Shown piece after piece: positions 1-5,136 of a stretch of 5,136 nucleotides of DNA; within the stretch, counting starts at the first letter, position 1, and each line of letters opens with the position of its first letter. Origin of the DNA: Bacteroidales bacterium (lineage in GTDB: Bacteria; Bacteroidota; Bacteroidia; Bacteroidales; UBA4417); NCBI GenBank assembly GCA_025350385.1, contig JANXXZ010000367.1, forward strand, positions 1 to 5,136. The letters run 5' to 3'. The notes below the pieces were generated by a model. That model had not been told where the DNA came from. It saw nothing but the letters and a program-made list of their open reading frames with translations, and did no database searches. Both the position numbers and the translations under genes were made by a program.

Positions 1-900
1 GTGGACGACATGGTCATGCAACAGCAGGTATCGCATGCACGTAAATGGCCGATTGCCATACTTACAGATTCAACCAGCGATATCCCCCAGGAACTTATTG
101 AAAAATATCAGATCAGCGTTACACCACTCAGCCTGCATGTCGGAACAAGCCATTTTTTAGATCGGACCACCATCTCGTCTGAGCAATTCTATAACCTGCT
201 CGACTCATCTCCTATTTATCCAACTACGGCCCAACCTTCTTATAAGGATTTTATTAACCGATATTCCTTCCTGGGAACTCATTTTGAGTCGGTAATTGGC
301 ATTCATATCAGCAAGCATTTCAGCGGTACTTTTTCAAACAGCGAAAGAGCTGCCAAGGCTGTGAGCGAACAGTCTGGTAAACATATTTCAGTTTTCAGTT
401 CTGACCGCGTGTCAAGTGCTCTGGGTTTGGTAGTTCTTCGAACAGCCGAAGCAATTGAGAGCGGGCTTTCGCATGATGAAATCTCTACCCTAATTCCGGA
501 ATGGAATAAAAAGTCTCACATCCTTGTGAGTGCCCTTACCGTAAAATACCTAGTAAAAAGTGGTCGCCTTAGTTATTCCAAAGGCCTTGTTGGCAAATTA
601 TTTGGCGTTACTCCTATCATCACGATGACTGAAGACGGCAAAGGGGATACTTTGGGGAAAGCCTTCAGCGAGAAAGGCAGCATGAAACGGGTGATGCATG
701 AAGTGGAAAACCTCCTGTCGACCGGTGAAGCCTGGGGATATGCTATCTCACATATCAGGAATACATCATCGGCTCATTGGTATGCAGATAAAATGGAACA
801 GCTTACAGGTAAAAAACCAAATTTTATCAATGATTGCAGCCCGGTATTGGGGGTAAATGGCGGTCCGGGTACCGTAGTGGTATCCGTAATGATGAAATAA
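1..900 (+). CDS. DegV (EDD-fold) fatty-acid-binding domain protein, probably 5'-truncated by the window edge
   Basis: DegV proteins hold a fatty acid in a buried pocket; those of the FakB type present it to a DhaL-type kinase that makes acyl-phosphate. Numbering from the GTG at base 1, the sequence shows the family signatures in order: LTDSTSD (21-27), TTAQPS (75-80, usually TSQPS), IHISKHFSGT (101-110), KSGRLS (186-191) followed by a GVTPII segment, and the C-terminal GGPG loop (287-290). The core from about residue 18 to 299 matches the usual ~280-residue DegV length. The 17 residues before it resemble a linker, and the frame is open to the first base, so the true start is probably upstream. 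Bacteroidota commonly carry DhaL-DegV fusions, which would fit, but no DhaL sequence is visible here. One oddity: the position usually occupied by His in the GxHxGPG loop is Asn286. The protein is cytosolic by composition. Family assignment is firm; fusion and ligand are inferred. Confidence 0.9.
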   Translation: MDDMVMQQQVSHARKWPIAILTDSTSDIPQELIEKYQISVTPLSLHVGTSHFLDRTTISSEQFYNLLDSSPIYPTTAQPSYKDFINRYSFLGTHFESVIGIHISKHFSGTFSNSERAAKAVSEQSGKHISVFSSDRVSSALGLVVLRTAEAIESGLSHDEISTLIPEWNKKSHILVSALTVKYLVKSGRLSYSKGLVGKLFGVTPIITMTEDGKGDTLGKAFSEKGSMKRVMHEVENLLSTGEAWGYAISHIRNTSSAHWYADKMEQLTGKKPNFINDCSPVLGVNGGPGTVVVSVMMK

Positions 901-940
901 TTGGGTTTAATTCCTTTAATAAAACGATTCCAGCACATTT

Positions 941-968
941 AATTCGGGCACTCTTTTCCGAATTTTTT
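941..968 (+). terminator. Probable rho-independent terminator after the DegV gene
   Basis: Perfect 7-base arms AATTCGG (941-947) and CCGAATT (958-964) enclose a 10-base loop, and the 3' arm runs straight into further T residues (six consecutive T at 963-968). It lies about 40 bases after the TAA stop of the DegV gene, a normal place for an intrinsic terminator. The stem is short and only three of its seven pairs are G-C, so its strength is uncertain. Confidence 0.5.
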
Positions 969-1190
969 AATTACATCTGGTTACATTAGTGGGGCAATAA
1001 ATAATACTTCCGGTTTTCAGTTTAGTGAATTTCCAACCGGATTGTTCCGGAAATTACCTCACATCCTGAAAAATTGAGTAGATCCCGTTATGATATCCAG
1101 GGCTCTTCCTAACCCTCAATTGTCGTCACTTTTATGAGCATATTTGTGATAGGGTATTTTATATCCAATGAATTAATCTAACTTAGTTTC
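969..1190 (+). promoter_or_regulatory. Gene-free stretch upstream of the DUF1295 gene, with clustered inverted repeats
   Basis: No credible reading frame is present on either strand. The stretch holds three perfect 7-base inverted repeats: TCCGGTT (1009-1015) with AACCGGA (1035-1041), AATTTCC (1028-1034) with GGAAATT (1049-1055), and AATTGAG (1072-1078) with CTCAATT (1115-1121). The first two interleave in the order expected of an H-type pseudoknot. The promoter of the DUF1295 gene must lie here or upstream, but I could not find a good match to the Bacteroidota TTG / TAnnTTTG consensus. The nearest is TTG (1120-1122) with CATATTTG (1139-1146), whose spacing is too short. Confidence 0.3.
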
Positions 1191-1970
1191 ATGATTCTGA
1201 TATCCTTTCTTTACAACACGTTGCTCATTTTAATTTGCATGACCGGGCTATTCCTCCTGGCTTGCAGGTTGAAGGACAATTCAGTCGTGGATATTTTCTG
1301 GGGTCTCGGATTCGCGATTATTGCGTTGTTTACAATGTTCATCTCCGGAGATCTGACTTTAAAGAAAGCATTGGTCTGCATTGTAATATCAGCCTGGGGA
1401 TTACGCTTATCCGTTCATATTTTTCTTCGTAACCGCGGTCGCGGAGAGGATTTCCGCTACCGGAACTGGCGGGAGACCTGGAAAAATTTCTATCTGCAGA
1501 GTTTTTTCAAGATCTTTATGCTTCAAGGTATTCTGATGCTTATTATTGCTTCGCCAGTTATTCTAATCAATGCTTCAGCCTCCGATGATCCTGGCTTTCT
1601 TGACATTTGTGGGCTCATTTTCTTTTTTGCTGGTTTTGCTTTCGAAGTTATCGGAGATACGCAACTAGCCCGCTTCCGAGCCATTCCTGAGAACAAGGGT
1701 AACTTAGTTAAATCTGGGCTTTGGCAATATACACGTCATCCTAATTATTTCGGTGAGGCTCTGCTTTGGTGGGGAATCTGGCTGATGGCCGTGCCTGAAG
1801 TTAACGGGCTCTTTACCATTGTCAGTCCGATAGTGATCACGCTTTTACTCCGGTATGTTTCAGGGGTTCCCATGCTTGAAAAGAAATACGAAGGAAGATC
1901 TGACTGGGAAGAATATAAAAGCAAGGTTCCGGCATTTATTCCCCGTTTCAGGCATAAGTCATTAAATTGA
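1191..1970 (+). CDS. DUF1295 domain membrane protein (steroid 5-alpha-reductase-like superfamily)
   Basis: This 259-residue integral membrane protein belongs to the DUF1295 group, related to the C-terminal domain of steroid 5-alpha-reductases and to sterol reductases and isoprenylcysteine methyltransferases. Signatures seen: VVDIFWGLGF (32-41), WGLRLSVHIFLRNRGRGEDF (69-88) followed by RYRNWR, and RHPNYFGE (182-189), the cofactor-side motif of the superfamily, then LEKKY (229-233). Hydrophobic segments near 4-25, 33-52, 58-77, 105-127, 138-156 and 188-225 suggest six or seven membrane spans. Length is normal for the family, so the gene looks complete. The ATG at 1191 lies just ahead of the first membrane segment and has no Shine-Dalgarno sequence, as is common in Bacteroidota. 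By homology it may be a lipid or enone reductase using NADPH, but the substrate of bacterial DUF1295 proteins is not established. It stands alone, 290 and 206 bases from its neighbours. Confidence 0.92.
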   Translation: MILISFLYNTLLILICMTGLFLLACRLKDNSVVDIFWGLGFAIIALFTMFISGDLTLKKALVCIVISAWGLRLSVHIFLRNRGRGEDFRYRNWRETWKNFYLQSFFKIFMLQGILMLIIASPVILINASASDDPGFLDICGLIFFFAGFAFEVIGDTQLARFRAIPENKGNLVKSGLWQYTRHPNYFGEALLWWGIWLMAVPEVNGLFTIVSPIVITLLLRYVSGVPMLEKKYEGRSDWEEYKSKVPAFIPRFRHKSLN

Positions 1971-2176
1971 TTCCTATTTTCTTAATTTCGCCCTGTTTTT
2001 CCGGATCATTAATTAGCGAATTGAAATTTCTTTACTACAAAGCTGCTTTTTAGTATCAGTAGAAATCCACTTGTTCAAACCCAGGAGAAAGAAAGGGTAT
2101 TGTTCAACCTGAAATGATCTACACATGATTATTCTTTGCAATAATTGATTAAACAAACATGATTAAAGAATAGTAT
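1971..2176 (+). promoter_or_regulatory. Leader and upstream region of the acyl-CoA synthetase gene, with direct and inverted repeats
   Basis: This 206-base gap has no credible gene. It contains a direct repeat TTGTTCAA (2071-2078 and 2100-2107), a second direct repeat ACATGATTA (2123-2131 and 2157-2165), and an inverted repeat whose arms ATTATTCTTT (2128-2137) and AAAGAATAGT (2165-2174) pair over ten positions with one G-U, ending two bases before the ATG at 2177. The stem could occlude ribosome entry, or the repeats could be operator half-sites; both are inference. TATTCTTTG (2130-2138) resembles the Bacteroidota -7 element but has one extra base in its spacer and no well-placed -33 TTG. No clear terminator follows the DUF1295 gene. 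Confidence 0.35.
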
Positions 2177-4231
2177 ATGATCACTCAACAACTGATTCAT
2201 CCTAAAAGTATTGCTGTTATCGGAGGCTCCAATGATGTTACCAAACCAGGTGGAAAACTGGTTAAGAACCTTTTGGATAATAACTTCGACGGCGCCTTAT
2301 ACGTGGTTAATCCCAAGGAAACTATTATTCAGGGTATCCCCTGCCATAAAAGCGCTACCGATCTGCCGCAGACTGATCTCGCGATTTTAGCCATTGCCGC
2401 TAAATATTGCCCAGAAACCGTTGAAATTCTTGCATCCCAGAAGGGCACCAGGGCTTTCATCATACTATCAGCCGGATTTCATGAAGAAAGTAAAGCCGGT
2501 GGCATACTTGAAGACCAGATCGTTGAAACCTGCAACCGTTATGGCGCCAGCCTGATTGGTCCTAACTGCATAGGTATGATGAACTATCATCATACTTCAG
2601 TTTTCTCACTGCCTATCCCGAAACTTGACCCAAAAGGAATTGATTTCATTTCCGGATCAGGCGCAACTGCAGTTTTTATTATGGAAACTGCAATTCCAAA
2701 GGGATTGACCTTTTCAAGCGTTTATTCGGTTGGCAACAGTGCCCAACTTGGTGTTGAGGATGTATTGAAATACCTGGATGAAACCTTCGATCCCGAATCA
2801 AGTTCTCGGGTTAAGTTGCTTTATATCGAAAGTGTGAATAAGCCGCAAATGCTGTTGAAACATGCGTCTTCTCTCATTCGCAAAGGTTGCAGGATTGCAG
2901 CCATCAAAGCCGGAAGTTCTTCAGCAGGCAGCCGTGCGGCCTCTTCTCATACCGGTGCACTTGCCAGTCCGGATGTGGCCGTTGAAACCCTCTTCCGCAA
3001 AGCCGGGATTGTCCGTTGTTATGGCCGGGAGGAACTGACCACGGTTGCTTCTATTTTCATGCATAAAGAGTTGAAAGGTAAAAACATAGCCATCATCACC
3101 CACGCCGGAGGGCCAGCTGTCATGCTTACCGATGCTCTATCGAACGGGGGACTGGAAATTCCGAAACTTGAAAGTCCGGAATTACTTGCCAAACTATTCC
3201 CCGGATCGTCAGTTGCTAATCCTATAGACTTCCTTGCAACCGGGACTGCTGAACAACTGGGAGAGATCATTGACTATTGTGATACCAAATTTGATTCTAT
3301 TGATGGAATGGCGGTGATATTCGGAAGCCCGGGACTTTTTGAAGTATTTGATGTGTACAAGGTACTGGACGAAAAAATGAAAAGTTGCCGGAAGCCAATA
3401 TTCCCGATACTTCCATCAATCGTCAATGTAAAGAAAGAGATTGAGTACTTCATCTCTTTAGGCCGGATCAACTTTCCCGATGAGGTTGTATTTGGAAATG
3501 CACTTTGTAAAGTTTACAACACGCTTAAGCCAGAGCCTGAAACTATTGAACTGCCCAAAGTGGAGATTGAAAAAATCAGATATATTATTCAGACTTCTGA
3601 GGATGGCTATCTCCACCCAGTAAAAGTCCAGGAAATGCTGGATGCGGCCGGAATTCCCCGTGCAGGTGAAGCAGTAGTCAATACTAAAGAAGATGCAATA
3701 GTCGCAGCCGGCAAACTCGGATTGCCCGTGGTGATGAAAGTAGTAGGACCCGTTCATAAATCCGATGTAGGAGGGGTTGCATTAAATGTGCAAAATTTCG
3801 ATACGGTTGCCTCTGAATTCGACAGAATGATAAGAATACCGGAAACTACTGCAATCCTCATTCAACCCATGCTCAGCGGACAGTATGTTTATGTCGGTGC
3901 TAAGTTTGAGCCGAAATTCGGTCACATGGTACTTTGTGGTCTCGGGGGTATTTATATTGAAGTGCTGAAGGATGTTCAATCAGGATTATCACCTATCTCA
4001 ATATCTGAGGCTCATTCCATGATCCGGAACCTGAAAAGTTATAAGATTATCCAGGGAGTCCGAGGGCAGGAAGGTATTAATGAAAACCTTTATGCTGATG
4101 TGATTACAAGGGTGGCTGCACTTTGCGAAGCAGCCCCGGAGATTATGGAAATGGATATAAATCCTCTGATAGGAAATTTAAGTAAACTAACTGCGGTAGA
4201 TGCCCGGATTAACATAAAAAGACAATCGTGA
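2177..4231 (+). CDS. ADP-forming acyl-CoA synthetase (acetate--CoA ligase type), fused alpha and beta subunits
   Basis: The enzyme family reversibly converts acyl-CoA, ADP and phosphate to free acid, CoA and ATP in the cytosol, usually conserving energy from acetyl-CoA or other acyl-CoAs. All domains are present in 684 residues: a CoA-binding Rossmann domain (about 8-135, with SIAVIGGSND at 11-20 and GPNCIG at 128-133), two flavodoxin-like CoA-ligase domains (about 150-450, with SHTGALA at 257-263, THAGGPAVM at 308-316 and NPID at 348-351), a linker, and an ATP-grasp domain (about 475-684). His258 is the expected alpha-subunit phosphohistidine. Lys521 and HKSDVGGV (527-534) match the beta subunit, His527 probably being the second phosphohistidine. 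GLGG (588-591), Glu595, Asp599 and EMDINP (658-663) complete the nucleotide and metal site. The usual SQSGA loop reads SGSGA (159-163). The ATG at 2177 lacks a Shine-Dalgarno sequence. The stop overlaps the next gene by four bases. The natural acyl substrate cannot be told from sequence. Confidence 0.95.
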   Translation: MITQQLIHPKSIAVIGGSNDVTKPGGKLVKNLLDNNFDGALYVVNPKETIIQGIPCHKSATDLPQTDLAILAIAAKYCPETVEILASQKGTRAFIILSAGFHEESKAGGILEDQIVETCNRYGASLIGPNCIGMMNYHHTSVFSLPIPKLDPKGIDFISGSGATAVFIMETAIPKGLTFSSVYSVGNSAQLGVEDVLKYLDETFDPESSSRVKLLYIESVNKPQMLLKHASSLIRKGCRIAAIKAGSSSAGSRAASSHTGALASPDVAVETLFRKAGIVRCYGREELTTVASIFMHKELKGKNIAIITHAGGPAVMLTDALSNGGLEIPKLESPELLAKLFPGSSVANPIDFLATGTAEQLGEIIDYCDTKFDSIDGMAVIFGSPGLFEVFDVYKVLDEKMKSCRKPIFPILPSIVNVKKEIEYFISLGRINFPDEVVFGNALCKVYNTLKPEPETIELPKVEIEKIRYIIQTSEDGYLHPVKVQEMLDAAGIPRAGEAVVNTKEDAIVAAGKLGLPVVMKVVGPVHKSDVGGVALNVQNFDTVASEFDRMIRIPETTAILIQPMLSGQYVYVGAKFEPKFGHMVLCGLGGIYIEVLKDVQSGLSPISISEAHSMIRNLKSYKIIQGVRGQEGINENLYADVITRVAALCEAAPEIMEMDINPLIGNLSKLTAVDARINIKRQS

Positions 4232-4917
4232 AACGCACTGATCTTATTTTCATCGCATTTACATTACTTCTATTCTTACCCTTTATTCTGATCAGGCCGG
4301 TTTTTGACTGGTATACCAGTTTCAACAAAGATCATGGCATGGTTATGAGTTTTGTAAAATTTGCGATCCTTGCAACTATGGGAGAAATGATGGCATTACG
4401 CATCCGGAAAGGAGTTTATACTGAACCCGGATTCGGTATCCTTCCCCGGGCCCTGGTTTGGGGGGTACTCGGTCTTGCCATCAAAGCAGCCTTTACGGTA
4501 TTTGCCTCCGGAACTCCTGTATTTGCCGAATATCTTGGATTGGGCAATGCTTCGGCAAGCATGAAGTCAGCTTTTACAGGCGAAAAGCTTCTCGTTGCTT
4601 TCTGTATCTCTGCGGCTATGAACCTGATTTTTGCTCCGGTAATGATGACCATGCATAAGATCACAGATACTCATATTATAGGCACCGGAGGAACAGTTCA
4701 GGGATTCTTTACCCCTATCCCGTTTGCCAGGATATTCCAGAATATGAACTGGGATGTTCAATGGAATTTTGTATTTAAAAAGACTATCCCGTTTTTCTGG
4801 ATTCCGGCTCATACGATCACTTTTCTCCTGCCCACAGAATACCAGGTGTTATTTGCGGCAATCCTGGGCATGGCTCTGGGATTGATCCTGGCATTTGCGA
4901 GTATGAAGGGGAGATAA
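4228..4917 (+). CDS. Multi-pass membrane protein of unknown function, translationally coupled to the acyl-CoA synthetase
   Basis: I do not recognise this 229-residue protein with certainty. Hydrophobic segments at about 5-24, 40-58, 76-94, 120-141, 185-202 and 206-225 suggest six membrane spans; the first could also be read as an uncleaved signal anchor. A polar stretch (143-183) lies before the most distinctive part, FVFKKTIPFFWIPAHTITFL (181-200) and its following LP, with a His and several Pro inside a predicted membrane segment. The W-N-F pattern before this segment recalls the C-terminal region of Mpv17/PMP22 proteins, but the match is too weak to name it. The GTG start at 4228 shares GTGA with the synthetase stop, giving a four-base overlap typical of co-transcribed, coupled genes; no in-frame ATG offers a better start, since the first later Met (38) would lose the first span. 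Function in acid transport or at the membrane with the synthetase is only inferred from this linkage. Confidence 0.85.
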   Translation: MKRTDLIFIAFTLLLFLPFILIRPVFDWYTSFNKDHGMVMSFVKFAILATMGEMMALRIRKGVYTEPGFGILPRALVWGVLGLAIKAAFTVFASGTPVFAEYLGLGNASASMKSAFTGEKLLVAFCISAAMNLIFAPVMMTMHKITDTHIIGTGGTVQGFFTPIPFARIFQNMNWDVQWNFVFKKTIPFFWIPAHTITFLLPTEYQVLFAAILGMALGLILAFASMKGR

Positions 4918-5135
4918 TTCTTTATTTCGGATTTCGGATTTCGGATTAGATTCCTTTTAACCAATAATCCATTCGGGATAACCAAAACTATTTTAAATTT
5001 ATCTCTGAAATCAAGGATCTTGGTATCAATTGAACTTTTTGATTGGTCAAAGAGGATGTCTTTCACCAGACCTTGGGTGAATTCCCTGAAGAGTAACGGA
5101 TAAGAAGACTTCATAAAATCCAGACCCTTGAAGTC
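4809..5135 (-). CDS. Possible 3' part of an unrecognised minus-strand gene entering from beyond the window
   Basis: On the minus strand the frame is open from the window edge (5135) to a stop at 4809. Its first ~65 codons give protein-like sequence, beginning DFKGLDFMKSSYPLLFRE and continuing through an alternating charged and hydrophobic stretch to IVLVIPNGLLVK. I cannot assign it to a family. The frame then runs through the ATTTCGG array (read as IRNPKSEI) and about 109 bases antisense to the end of the membrane-protein gene, which is unlikely to be genuine coding sequence. The credible part therefore ends near 4950, and the native stop may have been lost or displaced by the array. The Met codon at 5114 is probably internal, because the frame continues upstream without a stop. 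Alternatively the whole stretch is non-coding. Confidence 0.35.
   Translation of the reverse strand, partial: DFKGLDFMKSSYPLLFREFTQGLVKDILFDQSKSSIDTKILDFRDKFKIVLVIPNGLLVKRNLIRNPKSEIKNYLPFILANARINPRAMPRIAANNTWYSVGRRKVIV
4924..4947. repeat. ATTTCGG heptamer tandem array (3.4 copies)
   Basis: Three exact head-to-tail copies of ATTTCGG (4924-4930, 4931-4937, 4938-4944) are followed by a partial ATT (4945-4947). The array starts seven bases after the stop of the membrane-protein gene. Short arrays of this unit (AATCCGA on the other strand) are familiar to me from Bacteroidota intergenic DNA, where on the reverse strand they give spurious peptides such as IRNPKSEI. It shows no inverted symmetry and no T-tract, so it is not a terminator by itself. 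Confidence 0.85.
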
Positions 5136-5136
5136 A

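Noticed and set aside
1120..1146. Bacteroidota-type promoter TTG (1120-1122) with CATATTTG (1139-1146) for the DUF1295 gene
   Set aside because: One mismatch in the -7 element and a 16-base spacer, shorter than the roughly 19-21 usually seen; too weak to list.
1235..1432. Plus-strand 65-codon frame inside the DUF1295 gene
   Set aside because: It lies in another frame of a well-supported gene and encodes no recognisable motif.
2083..2102. AGGAG (2083-2087) as a Shine-Dalgarno sequence for a hidden small gene starting at TTG 2100
   Set aside because: The frame reaches a stop after five codons, and Bacteroidota genes here do not use Shine-Dalgarno sequences.
2130..2138. TATTCTTTG as a -7 promoter element for the synthetase gene
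   Set aside because: The spacer inside the motif is three bases rather than two, and the nearest TTG (2100-2102) is about 27 bases upstream.
3019..3270. Minus-strand frames within the synthetase gene (such as 3019-3270 and 3458-3757)
   Set aside because: They are antisense to intact, highly conserved domains of the synthetase and show no protein-family features of their own.
4809..4917. Convergent antisense overlap of the minus-strand frame with the membrane-protein gene as a designed antisense pair
   Set aside because: The overlapping part follows a simple repeat and has no independent coding evidence; read-through of a lost stop is simpler.
4943..4970. GGATTA / TAATCC inverted repeat as a terminator for the synthetase-membrane protein operon
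   Set aside because: Only six pairs, a 16-base loop and no T-tract after it; the first arm is also part of the ATTTCGG array.

Overview
The window looks like ordinary chromosomal DNA from a member of the Bacteroidota, probably an uncultured or environmental lineage. The grounds are moderate GC, genes without a recognisable Shine-Dalgarno sequence, protein families typical of that phylum, and a short ATTTCGG tandem array of a kind I associate with Bacteroidota intergenic DNA. I see no rRNA, tRNA, CRISPR array, insertion sequence, integrase or phage gene.

Layout: 1-900 (+) is a DegV/EDD fatty-acid-binding domain, probably the C-terminal part of a longer protein that begins before the window. 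It is followed by a likely intrinsic terminator (941-968) and a 290-base gene-free stretch rich in short inverted repeats, including a possible pseudoknot. 1191-1970 (+) is a DUF1295 (steroid 5-alpha-reductase superfamily) membrane protein. A 206-base gap with direct and inverted repeats leads to 2177-4231 (+), a complete fused alpha-beta ADP-forming acyl-CoA synthetase (acetate--CoA ligase type). It overlaps by four bases a 229-residue multi-pass membrane protein of unknown function (4228-4917, +). The last ~220 bases hold the ATTTCGG array and what may be the 3' end of a minus-strand gene that enters from beyond the window.

How they may fit together: the only strong operon evidence is the GTGA overlap joining the synthetase to the membrane protein. 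The ADP-forming synthetase interconverts an acyl-CoA and its free acid while making or using ATP, so a linked membrane protein could serve carboxylate movement or a membrane-associated step; this is inference. DegV binds fatty acids and DUF1295 proteins are thought to act on lipids, so there is a loose acyl/lipid theme, but the gaps of 290 and 206 bases and the terminator argue against one transcript. I found no convincing new defence, mobile or RNA system. The most useful leads are the coupled membrane protein, the structured leader of the synthetase gene, and the possible pseudoknot before the DUF1295 gene.
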